A program made the translations under genes and the position numbers. A DNA stretch of 64,000 nucleotides from Bdellovibrio sp047344985 (GTDB lineage: Bacteria > Bdellovibrionota > Bdellovibrionia > Bdellovibrionales > Bdellovibrionaceae), in contig NZ_CP178861.1 in the NCBI RefSeq assembly GCF_047344985.1, positions 2,728,001-2,792,000 of the forward strand. The letters are read 5' to 3'. Below the pieces are notes generated by a model. It was given only the letters and a program-made list of their open reading frames with translations, ran no database searches and was not told the origin of the DNA. The stretch's first letter is position 1. Each line of letters starts with the position of its first letter. Below are positions 43,180-51,989 of this stretch, piece after piece.

Positions 43180-44727
43180 GTGATTCGTGAATTTTGGAAG
43201 CAGCAAAGTACAGCGCAGAAAGTCACAATTCTCTTCATTCTTACACTGCTATTTCGAGCTTTTTTCTCGTTAAACATTGGTTTGATCGACGATGAAGCGT
43301 ATCACTGGTCTTGGTCAAAATGGTTACAGCTTTCTTACTTCGATCACCCCGGCATGATTGCGTGGCTTGAAGCCATCACAACAAGTCTTTTGGGTGATAC
43401 GTATTTAGGAGTTCGCCTTCCCGGCTTTCTGTGTTTTGTCGGAACAGTTGTTTTACTTTATAAGCTCACCAAAGATTTGTTCGACGAATGGGCCGCGATT
43501 TTTGTCGGCGTGATTTTGTTGTGGTCTCCGTTTTGGGGTTTCGGTGGTTATGTCGCCTCACCAGAGCCACCGTTTATGTTTTGCTGGGTGGCGGCTTCCT
43601 GGGTCTTCTGGCAAGGCGTGCGCGAAGATGACAAACGTTGGAGCGTGAAAAAAACATGGCTATGGCTCGGCGTTTTGATGGGCCTGGGACTTAATTCCAA
43701 ATTCATCATCGCTTTGTTAGCACCGGGGTTTGGACTTTATCTTTTAGCCACTCCGAATCGTCGCAAGGATTTACTAACACCGTGGCCGTGGGTGGGTTTC
43801 TTAATCGCAACTGTCTTGTGCACACCGATCTTCTGGTGGAATCAAGTTCACGAGTGGCCCGGATTTAAGTATCAATTCCACGATCGTCATACGGGCGAGC
43901 ATTTCAATTTATCACGTTGGTTCGTGTTCTTTGGCGCTCAATTGCTGTTCACAACACCGTTCTTGTACGTGATGATTGTCTTGGCATTCATTACGTCAAT
44001 TGTAAAAATCAAAGAAGCGCGCTGGAGATTTTTATTCTGCCTGACAGTGCCCTCGATTGCCGTCTTCTATCCGCAACCGTTGTTTGCTGACTACAAACCG
44101 CACTGGAGTGGGGCTGCTTACACACTGCTGTTGATCGGTGCTGGGGCCATCTGGTCTCAAGGTCTTTACTGGGGCCGTCGCAAAATCGTCAAACCAAGAA
44201 ACAAAATCTATACGTGGGGTATTGCCGGATTCTTCATCGTGTTGGGACTTATCAGTTACACTCCGTTCGTGTATCCATGGATTCCAAAAGCCTACAAACT
44301 TTTTAACCCGAACGGCGAATGGAAAACCACTTACGATTTCAGCAACGAATTCACAGGCTGGGAAGATCTAGGCCGCTACGTGAATCGCCGCCAAAGAGAA
44401 ATTCACGCTGAGAGCGGAAGAAAGCCGTTTATTGCAGCTCACCGTTATGAAAACACGGCACAAACCACATGGGGTACAAAACAAAAAGTGTACATGTTAA
44501 GTTCAACCGTCAGTAACTACACTGTGATGCAATCACAAGAAGAGATGAATAATCTTAAAGGCCAAGACGCTATCTTTGTGAGCACAGAAAAATATCCAGC
44601 CGATCCGATGGAATGGGCTAAGTGGGATTCTTGCCAAAAAGAAGAAATGAAAACATTCCGCCACGGAATTCACGCCCGAACTTTTTACGTTTATTACTGT
44701 ACTAACTTTCAGGGCATCACGAAGTAA
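43180..44727 (+). CDS. GT39/ArnT-like membrane glycosyltransferase
   Basis: 515 residues starting at GTG (AAGGA at 43167-43171). About ten membrane helices. 'LIDDEAYHWSWSKWLQLSYFDHPGMIAWLEA' carries the DE catalytic motif and 'LLGDTYLGVRLPGFL' the adjacent loop of the PMT_2/ArnT family, which transfers sugars from polyprenyl-phosphate donors to lipid or protein acceptors on the periplasmic face. The soluble C-terminal 130 residues contain 'RYENTAQTTWGTKQKVYML'. Acceptor unknown; lipid A or surface glycan is likely. Confidence 0.88.
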   Translation: MIREFWKQQSTAQKVTILFILTLLFRAFFSLNIGLIDDEAYHWSWSKWLQLSYFDHPGMIAWLEAITTSLLGDTYLGVRLPGFLCFVGTVVLLYKLTKDLFDEWAAIFVGVILLWSPFWGFGGYVASPEPPFMFCWVAASWVFWQGVREDDKRWSVKKTWLWLGVLMGLGLNSKFIIALLAPGFGLYLLATPNRRKDLLTPWPWVGFLIATVLCTPIFWWNQVHEWPGFKYQFHDRHTGEHFNLSRWFVFFGAQLLFTTPFLYVMIVLAFITSIVKIKEARWRFLFCLTVPSIAVFYPQPLFADYKPHWSGAAYTLLLIGAGAIWSQGLYWGRRKIVKPRNKIYTWGIAGFFIVLGLISYTPFVYPWIPKAYKLFNPNGEWKTTYDFSNEFTGWEDLGRYVNRRQREIHAESGRKPFIAAHRYENTAQTTWGTKQKVYMLSSTVSNYTVMQSQEEMNNLKGQDAIFVSTEKYPADPMEWAKWDSCQKEEMKTFRHGIHARTFYVYYCTNFQGITK

Positions 44728-44749
44728 TTGCCGATAGCTTCGAGCGAGG

Positions 44750-44914
44750 ATTTGAAGCTAGGAGGAGTGGACTTAGGGAAGATAGACACTACGGTCGGCA
44801 CGCCATCCGGGCTCGGTCGTCGCCACTGCTGCGCAGTGGTTCGCGCCATCGTGGCGCCGACGAAGGCCGTCCTTCGGTCCACCTTCCCTAAGTCCACTCC
44901 TCCTAGCTTCAAAT
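44750..44914. repeat. 165-bp inverted-repeat element with internal hairpins
   Basis: The outer 32 bases (44750-44781) are an exact reverse complement of 44883-44914, and the match continues inward for about 7 more bases with two mismatches. Between them are hairpins CCACTGC-TGC-GCAGTGG and GCGCCA-TCG-TGGCGC in GC-rich sequence. The element sits between convergent genes. It resembles a palindromic repeat or MITE-like sequence; no target-site duplication is clear. The two ORFs that appear to cover it are mirror images caused by the symmetry. The rest of the 342-base gap (44728-45069) shows no gene. Confidence 0.75.
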
Positions 44915-45069
44915 TTTGCTGATGTTCGGAAATACTTGGCGGTGACCTGCGTAGTATGGACCGCAATAAATGTTGGAAATTGCGCCCATTAGTTTCCATG
45001 ACTATCTTTTAGCGCGTTTTGCAAGACGAGGCCTCGTGCATTTTTCTGGCGCGAGCTTCGTTTGAAAAT

Positions 45070-45732
45070 TTAGTTCAGAGAATATTCAATGGGAACTGTG
45101 ATGACCCAAGATGTTTTTTGGATTTCTTGGGGGAATGGTTTCATTTTGTCGATGCCTTTTACCAGTTCGTGGGCGGCTTTGTTCAAGGAATCATAAGGAG
45201 TTTTTTCTACGACTTCGCTTTCCTGCAGTGAACCGTCAGCAGCTAAAGTAAATCGCATTGTTACTTTTCCTGTGTGGCCCATTTTTTTGGCCATCACTGG
45301 ATAGCGTTTGCGGCGCTCTAGTAGCTTTTTGATTTCGTAGAGGTATCTTTCCTCCGGAGAAACTTCAGTGCCGTTGGCAACACCTTCGCGGCCTTCTAAG
45401 GCGCCTTTTTCTGAAGTGCCTGCTACTGAGCCCATTGTTTTTCCTGTGGAAGCTTGTTGGGGCTCTTGTGTGGTTTCTACTTTTTCGTTTTTCAATGCTG
45501 GTGCATCGGAGTCGTCAGCAACCACCGCTGTTTTTATTTTTACCGGCTTGGCTGCTTCGATTTTTGGTGCTTGCTCTTGGCCTCCGTCGCCGTACATGAG
45601 TTCCACACCTACTGGTAATGGAACTATTTCTGGAGCAGCCAGCGAAAGACCCAATACGAATGCTCCTCCGTGCAGTAAGGCAGAGAGAAGAATTGTTTTA
45701 TTTATGTTTAAAGAATTTCTCGGTAATTTCAT
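45070..45732 (-). CDS. TonB-like energy-transducer protein
   Basis: 220 residues. An N-terminal membrane anchor ('TILLSALLHGGAFVLGLSLAA', about 13-33) is followed by a Lys/Glu/Ala-rich periplasmic region and a C-terminal TonB domain (about 125-220) with 'LERRKRYPVMAKKMGHTGKVTMRFTLAADGSLQ' and 'KPFPQEI'. TonB proteins couple the inner-membrane proton force to outer-membrane receptors. No ExbB/ExbD or receptor is adjacent. The Pro content of the linker is low for a TonB. Confidence 0.88.
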   Translation of the reverse strand: MKLPRNSLNINKTILLSALLHGGAFVLGLSLAAPEIVPLPVGVELMYGDGGQEQAPKIEAAKPVKIKTAVVADDSDAPALKNEKVETTQEPQQASTGKTMGSVAGTSEKGALEGREGVANGTEVSPEERYLYEIKKLLERRKRYPVMAKKMGHTGKVTMRFTLAADGSLQESEVVEKTPYDSLNKAAHELVKGIDKMKPFPQEIQKTSWVITVPIEYSLN

Positions 45733-45800
45733 AGGCTTCGCTTCAGACGCAGTTATAGGGTTGGATCTTTAAAAACTCAATATTTGTGGCCTAAAATGTA

Positions 45801-45814
45801 TTAAATGCATTTAA
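45801..45814. promoter_or_regulatory. 14-bp perfect palindrome in the tonB/outer-membrane divergent region
   Basis: TTAAATGCATTTAA is self-complementary over its full length. It lies 68 bases upstream of the TonB-like start and about 196 bases before the divergent outer-membrane gene. The 278-base intergenic region (45733-46010) has no other gene that I can see. Candidate operator. Confidence 0.4.
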
Positions 45815-46010
45815 AGGCGGCTTGATTCCCTGCAAATGAAAATCTACTGAAAAACGGTTCTTCGTTTAAGAACTATGCAGAACTCGCAAATTTGCGCTTT
45901 CTGTTGCCACTGTAATTTTCATTCCCCGTTTCTTTCGTTTTAGGGTGTTCGAAACTCAGCACAGAGCTTGCTTCTTGAGCCTCGTCTACTTTTTCAAAAA
46001 GGAATTCGCG

Positions 46011-46931
46011 ATGAAGAAAATGGCCTTCACTTTGGCGATGCTCATGGGATTTAGTGCGGTGGCTAACGACGGCAATGTCTATGGCATGGGTGGTGTCGGT
46101 CGCGCCTCTGATGGCAACTCAACAGGCTATCAAGGCGGTCAGTATGGCTATGAATACAAAACCGGCCAAAACTCCCGCGTCGGCGTGATGTACTACAATG
46201 AAGGCACTCCTCAAAACAATCATCGCGACGGTTTTGCGGTGATGGGTTGGTACAATCAGCCGATCACAAAAGATCTTTCCATTCAGGCTGGTGTCGGTCC
46301 TTACTACTCGATGAACACGACAACCGTGAATGGTGAACAGCTTAACGACAAAAAATTCGGGGCCATGGCGGCCATTGCGGTTCTTTATCGCGTTTACGGA
46401 TCTAACTTTGATTTGCGTGCACAGTACACCCATGCACAAGTTCCCGGCTCTGTGAACACCGACACTCTTTTTGTCGGTGTTGGTTATAATTTCAGGGATG
46501 CCCGTGAAGACATCATTCGCAAAAATATCGAAGCCAGTATGTGGGGCGGAAACTCTCACACCACTCGCGGTGGTGCCGATATGGTTCGCGGATTTCAAGT
46601 CGAAGTACAAAAGTTAGCGACTCCAAATATCGCCTACTCTGTCAGTATCATCTATGAAGGCAACACCGGTGTCGTTGATCGCAAAGGTGTCGCAGGACAA
46701 ATCTGGTATGTGACGAAGAGTGAAAACAATTGGACCTTCAGTGTCGGTGCCGGACCTTACATCGCTCACGATGCTTTGGAAGATCGCACGAAACTTTTAG
46801 GTCTTATGAGTTTAGGACTTTCTAAAAACGTCACGAAAACTGTGAAAGTCGGCGTGCGCTTTAACCGCGTTGTCACCGGCAATCACAAAGATCAAGACAT
46901 GTTCTTAATCGGCGTCGAGAAAAAATTCTAA
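46011..46931 (+). CDS. Outer-membrane beta-barrel-like protein, unknown
   Basis: 306 residues from the ATG at 46011 (AAAAGGAA upstream); the frame from 45945 would lengthen the signal peptide. Signal peptide MKKMAFTLAMLMGFSAVA, then alternating aromatic/polar strands ('SRVGVMYYN', 'LSIQAGVGPYYSM', 'NWTFSVGAGPY') and the C-terminal aromatic end 'GVEKKF' typical of barrel proteins recognised by BamA. It is convergent with an MFS gene, overlapping its stop by 4 bases. No named family. Confidence 0.75.
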   Translation: MKKMAFTLAMLMGFSAVANDGNVYGMGGVGRASDGNSTGYQGGQYGYEYKTGQNSRVGVMYYNEGTPQNNHRDGFAVMGWYNQPITKDLSIQAGVGPYYSMNTTTVNGEQLNDKKFGAMAAIAVLYRVYGSNFDLRAQYTHAQVPGSVNTDTLFVGVGYNFRDAREDIIRKNIEASMWGGNSHTTRGGADMVRGFQVEVQKLATPNIAYSVSIIYEGNTGVVDRKGVAGQIWYVTKSENNWTFSVGAGPYIAHDALEDRTKLLGLMSLGLSKNVTKTVKVGVRFNRVVTGNHKDQDMFLIGVEKKF

Positions 46932-48115
46932 GAAGACAAAGTCTCAACATTCTTCGCGGGCTTCTTAACAAAATAAGTCGTTCCCGCGATTGCTACGAAA
47001 GCCAATGCCACAAGGCAAACACCTGTCCACTGTGCTTGTGACCAGGCAATACTTGCGAGCAACGATCCCGCGGCTCCTCCGATAAAATAGAAAAACATGT
47101 AAGCCGTGTTCAAACGGCTGCGAGCTTCGGGGATCAAGGAAAAGACCCGACTTTGATTCGACACGTGCGCCACTTGCAAGCCCACGTCCATGATCACAAC
47201 ACCAATGCTGAGTGCGATCAAAGACGTTCCTCCAAAGAAAAGATAAATCAAAAATGAAATGCCCATCATCGCAATTCCGTAGCCCACCGTCTGACGAGGG
47301 CTGCGACGGTCAGCGAGTCTTCCAACCAAAGGAGCCGCCAACGCACCTGAGGCTCCTAAAATTCCAAAAAGCCCCACCGTCTTTGCACCTAAATTGAATG
47401 CTGGAGACTCCATCAAATAAATCAGCGTGGCCCAGAAGGCACTGAAGGCGCCAAACATCATTGAGCCAAACACCATCGACTCACGAAGAACCGGAAGCTC
47501 TTTCACTAACTGAATAACGGATTTAAGAAGTCCTGCATAACTTCCTGAAAAGCTCGGTTCACTTTGTGGAAGGGCGGCCCTTAGAACAAATGCCAAGATC
47601 ACAAGCACCACGGAAGCGGAGCCAAACATCACGCGCCAACCAAAAAGATCTCCGATAAAACCAGAAACTGTGCGCGCCAATAAAATTCCTAAAAGCATTC
47701 CGCTCATCACCATTCCGACTGTCTGTCCTCTTTTCTGAGGAGACGAAAGATGCGCAGCAAACGGAATGATATATTGCGGAGTCATTGTCGCAAGTCCCAA
47801 GAGCAGGCTTAAAACAATCACGAAATAAATATTCGGTGAAAGCGCAACGCCAATCAAACACGCCGCCGACACCAGTGTTGAAATAAAAATCAAACGACGT
47901 CTTTCAAAACGATCCCCTAAAGGACTTAAGAAAAACATCCCCAGCGCGTATCCCAGTTGCGTGCCCGTCGGAATCCATCCCATCACAGCAGCACTGGCCC
48001 CGAAAGTGTTTTGAATTTGGTGAAGCAAAGGTTGGCAGTAATAAAGATTTGCAACACACAATCCCGTTGCAATCGTCATCACCCAAAGAACGAAAGAAGT
48101 GAGAGTTTGTTTCAT
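46928..48115 (-). CDS. MFS transporter, drug-efflux type
   Basis: 395 residues, 12 helices. 'FGASAAVMGWIPTGTQLGYALGMFFLSPLGDRFERRRLIFIST' carries motif A, and 'MTPQYIIPFAAHLSSPQKRGQTVGMVMSGMLLGILLARTVSGFIGD' motif C-like features of the YgaY/Bcr-type DHA1 antiporters. No regulator is adjacent; a terminator separates it from the topoisomerase genes upstream. Confidence 0.88.
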   Translation of the reverse strand: MKQTLTSFVLWVMTIATGLCVANLYYCQPLLHQIQNTFGASAAVMGWIPTGTQLGYALGMFFLSPLGDRFERRRLIFISTLVSAACLIGVALSPNIYFVIVLSLLLGLATMTPQYIIPFAAHLSSPQKRGQTVGMVMSGMLLGILLARTVSGFIGDLFGWRVMFGSASVVLVILAFVLRAALPQSEPSFSGSYAGLLKSVIQLVKELPVLRESMVFGSMMFGAFSAFWATLIYLMESPAFNLGAKTVGLFGILGASGALAAPLVGRLADRRSPRQTVGYGIAMMGISFLIYLFFGGTSLIALSIGVVIMDVGLQVAHVSNQSRVFSLIPEARSRLNTAYMFFYFIGGAAGSLLASIAWSQAQWTGVCLVALAFVAIAGTTYFVKKPAKNVETLSS

Positions 48116-48128
48116 GAATTACCTATTA

Positions 48129-48155
48129 AAAAAGGGGCTTGGTGAGCCCCTTTTT
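48129..48155 (-). terminator. Intrinsic terminator after the topoisomerase VI operon
   Basis: An 11-bp perfect stem AAAAAGGGGCT/AGCCCCTTTTT with a 5-base loop, reading on the minus strand directly after the top6A stop (48159) and ending in a T-run. It lies 13 bases before the MFS start, so that gene needs its own promoter. Confidence 0.9.
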
Positions 48156-48158
48156 GTT

Positions 48159-49322
48159 TTAAACGTAAGATCCTCTTTTGATTTTTTCCAGGATCAGTTT
48201 CTCTGTTTTAATTGGATCTTTTGGATCCACAGAGAAGTAAGATTGTTGCTCGCAACGAATCTTTTCTTTGATCAACCAGCGAAGGATGTCCGCCAAGTTT
48301 TTGTTCTTTTTATCCAAGAAGAACGGATCGTTTTCCAAAGCATCTTTGGCTTTTTTCAAAGCGCGTGCTTCGGCCGGATCGGATTCTCTGACTTTGTAGT
48401 GAGGAAGATCATATTTTTTTACGTCTTCCGGCAATACGCCCAAGAATTTCACATTCGGCGCAGAGAAGTCAGCATTACGGATCAAAGACGCCGCAGAACC
48501 GGCTTTCAAAGTACGGTAGATATTTTGCAATGTGTACGCATCCAGATCTCCGAAGAAGTACATTGGGACGTCCAACTCTTCTTGGATCAGTTTTGCCCAA
48601 CCACGCACACCGTTGGATGGAACCCCTTGAGCACCCATCACGATACAGTTGTTACGTTTCGTGAATCCCATTGTGACAAGCGTATTCGCTGTACCTTCGG
48701 ACTCAACGATCAAGCAGAAATCGATTTTCTTTTTTGCTTTTAGTTTCAAAGCTTGTGGTTTGTTCTTCGGCTGGAACGGCGAAGTTCCCAAAGTCGAAAG
48801 ATCAATCACCGCACGGTCGCCGTCTGGCAAAGTCTCTGTCACAACAAGTTGTTGAGAGTAAGTCTGCCCACCACGATCATTGGCGAAAACGTTTAATTCT
48901 TCACGATACACTTCAAGCATATCACCGATAAAATCGATGATCGCATCTGATTCCGGCTGGTCTTCGAAATCCAAAGGCTTCAAACGCGGGTTGCCTTTGA
49001 TCTCACCTTTACAGATGTAGTAAAGCTCACGCTTCGTATTGACGTTTCCAACATCAAGGTTACGAAGCAGGATTTCAAGAATGAAAACCACACGTGCAAG
49101 TTTTTGCACGGAAGACACGTTCAATTCCGTACGAACAACTTTATCACCCGGAGTGAGGTAACCCACTTTCGAGTTGTACAAAGAGTTGTCCAAAGATGTT
49201 TTGACCGCCTCTAAAACAGGGCGTTTCGACATCTCAAGGTCTTTCAACATTTTGTCAGCCAAAATGCGGGCTTCTTTAGGAATATCAATTTTTAATTCGC
49301 GAATGCTTAATAGTTTTGCCAT
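48159..49322 (-). CDS. top6A: DNA topoisomerase VI subunit A (Spo11-like)
   Basis: 387 residues. The winged-helix catalytic domain has 'TKRELYYICKGEI' with the active tyrosine at 101 or 102, which forms the phosphotyrosyl link to DNA. The Toprim domain has 'LIVESEGTANTLV' (catalytic Glu) and 'FFGDLDAYTLQNIY' (DxD). This is the DNA-cutting subunit of the type IIB topoisomerase found in archaea and plants and only in scattered bacteria. Its ATG overlaps the top6B stop by one base (TAATG), so the two are coupled. Confidence 0.94.
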   Translation of the reverse strand: MAKLLSIRELKIDIPKEARILADKMLKDLEMSKRPVLEAVKTSLDNSLYNSKVGYLTPGDKVVRTELNVSSVQKLARVVFILEILLRNLDVGNVNTKRELYYICKGEIKGNPRLKPLDFEDQPESDAIIDFIGDMLEVYREELNVFANDRGGQTYSQQLVVTETLPDGDRAVIDLSTLGTSPFQPKNKPQALKLKAKKKIDFCLIVESEGTANTLVTMGFTKRNNCIVMGAQGVPSNGVRGWAKLIQEELDVPMYFFGDLDAYTLQNIYRTLKAGSAASLIRNADFSAPNVKFLGVLPEDVKKYDLPHYKVRESDPAEARALKKAKDALENDPFFLDKKNKNLADILRWLIKEKIRCEQQSYFSVDPKDPIKTEKLILEKIKRGSYV

Positions 49323-51109
49323 TACGCTTTTTTCCCAGTTGTTTTCTTAGTAGTAGTTACGGCTTTTTTGGTCGTTGTTTTCTTCGTTCCTTGCGGTTCA
49401 GAAGCTTCTTCAACCAATTCTTCAGAAGAAATCACGTCGATATCTTCGTCGTCTCCGTGAGAAATACCTTTTTTCTTCTCGCGTTGTTTTTGCGCAAGAA
49501 GTTTAGATTCCGCCGCTTCCAAGTCAGCCATCGCCTCTTCAGAGTCACGGCCCAAAAGTTTTTTCAAACCTTCTTCGGCCTTTTTCTTACGAGATTCTGG
49601 AGCTTTGATGATGCTTGCCAAACCTTCAACAAGGATTGGACCAAACTGCTCGATGTGCGCCAATTTTCTTTCAAGGTCGGCTTCTTTCACTTCTTTTTTG
49701 ATGTGACGAGAAAGCTTTTGACCTGCTTGGATGAGCGCCAAACGAATCTCTGCCACCAACTCTTCGGAAGCATCGATTGTTTCTTTCGAAGCATTTTTAA
49801 ATTTAATAAACGGAGACACGATAGAAACCGCGAAAATATACGGTCCTAGTGGCAAGCTGTCTTTGGGCTGACCCAAACCGTAAGTTTTCCAATTCACGGA
49901 CTCAATCGCCCATGTGATCGCGCAACCGGATTTATCGAATTGCAACGGAACGCGGTTCGCAAAACGAAGCAAAGTCACTGGAGAATCTGGAGACTGATTG
50001 CGGTCTTTGAAACGCGCCAAAGCAACTTCCACCACGACAGGTTTAAAGTCACAAATAGTCGGTTTACGAGTCACAACCGCGAAGAAGTCGATTTCACCTA
50101 GACGAATAATAGACTTAGAAAGAGCTTCCTCTCCCACAGTCAAAACGGATCTTGTCGATGGCGCCATCAACTCGGTGTTTTGCACAGCTTGGAAAACTTT
50201 TTTGAAGTCTTCTTCAGTCAACGACGTCAAAGGCTTTTCAAGAAGGCTTTTTGGAAGACCTTTTTTCACGAACTCTGAAATAGATTGATCAGAAATACGA
50301 GAGAAACCTGTCTTCAAAAATTTAGACAAAGTCGTTTTACCGAACAAAGTGGAATGAGTGATAAACTCACCTAGTTTGAACGTATGAGGATGCGGCAAAG
50401 ACGCCTCTGGAATTTGCGGAACTTCTTGGCTCACGCGAGTCACAGTGACGAAATCATTTTCCATCAATTTATAAGTGACAGTCATGTGAGGGTTCACAAG
50501 GATTGTGCCCTCAATATAAGTCACGATACCGCCGTCACCGTTAAGTTGAATACGTCCATCAAGAACGAACTCAACGCGAGTTCCGTGGTCACGATCCCAA
50601 TCCAAAGTTTCTTTATTTTTTAGAACACCCGTATTGGATTTGATATCCACGTCGACTTGTGCCGACACGGCTTTACGCATTTTTTTAGTCTTAGAAACAA
50701 CATTCACACCACGGGCATTGGTCATTTGCGCCCATGTTGTTGCTGCAGAAATACCGATACCTTGTTGTCCGCGTGAACATTGTCCACGTCCGAATTTAGA
50801 AGACGCAAGATACTCACCATATACTTTTGCGAGATCTTCAGCTTCGATTCCCGGCCCGTTATCTTCGACAACGATGCGAATTAAATCAGTATTTTTAGTT
50901 GAACCAGTTCCTACTTTTGAAACTTCAATCAAAAGATCTGGAAGAATACCCGCCTGCTCACACGCATCCAAAGAGTTGTCTACGGCCTCTTTCAAAGTCG
51001 TCAAAACGGCTTTCAATGGAGACGAGAATCCCACTTGTTGGAGGTTCTTCGCAAAATATTCAGCGGTACTACTTTTAGTAATCTTACTCACGGTCGCTTG
51101 ATCCTTCAC
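49322..51109 (-). CDS. top6B: DNA topoisomerase VI subunit B (GHKL ATPase)
   Basis: 595 residues. The GHKL ATPase domain (about 15-220) has 'LKEAVDNSLDACEQAG' (N-box with the catalytic Glu), 'VVEDNGPGIEAEDLAKVYGEYLASSKFG', 'GQQGIGISAATTWAQMT' and 'HGTRVEFVL'. A helix-two-turn-helix and a transducer domain (about 310-480) follow. The C-terminal 90 residues are a Lys/Thr/Glu-rich tail ('KTTTKKAVTTTKKTTGKKA'), an addition that could bind DNA. With subunit A it relaxes and decatenates DNA. Confidence 0.94.
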   Translation of the reverse strand: MKDQATVSKITKSSTAEYFAKNLQQVGFSSPLKAVLTTLKEAVDNSLDACEQAGILPDLLIEVSKVGTGSTKNTDLIRIVVEDNGPGIEAEDLAKVYGEYLASSKFGRGQCSRGQQGIGISAATTWAQMTNARGVNVVSKTKKMRKAVSAQVDVDIKSNTGVLKNKETLDWDRDHGTRVEFVLDGRIQLNGDGGIVTYIEGTILVNPHMTVTYKLMENDFVTVTRVSQEVPQIPEASLPHPHTFKLGEFITHSTLFGKTTLSKFLKTGFSRISDQSISEFVKKGLPKSLLEKPLTSLTEEDFKKVFQAVQNTELMAPSTRSVLTVGEEALSKSIIRLGEIDFFAVVTRKPTICDFKPVVVEVALARFKDRNQSPDSPVTLLRFANRVPLQFDKSGCAITWAIESVNWKTYGLGQPKDSLPLGPYIFAVSIVSPFIKFKNASKETIDASEELVAEIRLALIQAGQKLSRHIKKEVKEADLERKLAHIEQFGPILVEGLASIIKAPESRKKKAEEGLKKLLGRDSEEAMADLEAAESKLLAQKQREKKKGISHGDDEDIDVISSEELVEEASEPQGTKKTTTKKAVTTTKKTTGKKA

Positions 51110-51211
51110 GAGATGTTAACGAATTTTAATGAATGACTTTGATAGGTTAACTCCAACGCAGGGGGTTAAAGCAAGACTAAAGCCTCAACGCTGCGTGGTG
51201 TAATTTTGAAT

Positions 51212-51910
51212 ATGAGGAATCACAACTCACAACTAAACAAATTTGATGTTACAAAATTTCCTATGAATTCATCATCCGGATTGAGCTTATCACAGAGATT
51301 CAAAGTTCATAGCGAGAATATTTGTGCCTTGATTGGCGAGACAGGTTTGGTGATTCGACCTTACTCCAACTCTTCTCTTTCTTTTTTTGCATTGCTTCCA
51401 AACGAAGAGCAGCTTCAGGTGATCCGCGATTTGCAAATTTATTATCAAATCTGTCTTGATGTGAAGATGGAAGGCGGATCTTTACGAGACCCTCGCCGCT
51501 TCACAGAAAAGGCTCTTCTTCGTCAGGGACTTGAAGCTGACTCATTTATTCTGGATCAGATTCGACCAAATCATCTCGTTGAAGCCTATAGTTTTTCGCA
51601 AACACAGATTTTTCGAACTCTGCTCTTTTTTGAAGTTTGCAGCTACACCCTCGAGGACCTTTACTGCCGCAAATGGTACAACCTCTACGAACGAATGGTT
51701 GAAGATCAGAGAAGTCTTGAACAAACGTTGAAAACTTTTATGACAGATATTTCAAAACCTTTGGAAGTTCACAATAAAGAACATGTGATCAAAGAAAGAG
51801 ACTCCTTAGAACGTCTAGCCATCCGCAATCAAATGTTATGGATGGCGCCGCTTAAAAAAGATGGAAAAACAGAGGCGATCTTGACCATCGCCACGGCTTC
51901 GCTCGCCTAG
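51212..51910 (+). CDS. Protein of unknown function next to topoisomerase VI
   Basis: 232 residues from the ATG at 51212; starts at 51206 (TTG) or 51263 (ATG) are also possible and none has a good ribosome site. Soluble, no signal peptide. 'SSLSFFALLPNEEQLQVIRDLQIYYQICLDVKM' and 'FEVCSYTLEDLYCRKWYNLYERMVEDQ' suggest an alpha/beta N-terminal part and a helical C-terminal part. No family recognised. It is divergent from top6B, with about 100 bases between, but no regulatory motif is evident. Confidence 0.65.
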   Translation: MRNHNSQLNKFDVTKFPMNSSSGLSLSQRFKVHSENICALIGETGLVIRPYSNSSLSFFALLPNEEQLQVIRDLQIYYQICLDVKMEGGSLRDPRRFTEKALLRQGLEADSFILDQIRPNHLVEAYSFSQTQIFRTLLFFEVCSYTLEDLYCRKWYNLYERMVEDQRSLEQTLKTFMTDISKPLEVHNKEHVIKERDSLERLAIRNQMLWMAPLKKDGKTEAILTIATASLA

Positions 51911-51974
51911 AGGCCCCGCCCATCGTCTCAAATTGAAAACTTCGTTTCAATAATTTATAAAATTCTCGTAAAGA

Positions 51975-51985
51975 GCCGATAAGTT
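51975..51985 (+). promoter_or_regulatory. GCCGATAA-type motif at the first fibre gene
   Basis: GCCGATAAGTT lies 4 bases before the ATG. GCCGATAA is the -10 consensus of flagellar sigma28 (FliA) promoters, and TAAAATT is found 10 bases upstream (51961 region) as a poor -35. The same CCGATAAGTT precedes the second fibre gene. Neither gene has a ribosome site. If used as a -10, the transcript would be nearly leaderless. Confidence 0.35.
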
Positions 51986-51989
51986 AACC

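Noticed and set aside
44750..44914. Integron attC site or transposon end
   Set aside because: No RYYYAAC core or adjacent cassette gene or integrase is visible, and there is no transposase in the window. Left as an unclassified repeat.
44709..44999. Two opposite ORFs covering the inverted repeat, both containing 'LKLGGVDLGK' and 'FPKSTPPSFK'
   Set aside because: Their similarity is a direct result of the DNA symmetry. Neither has a ribosome site or a recognised domain.
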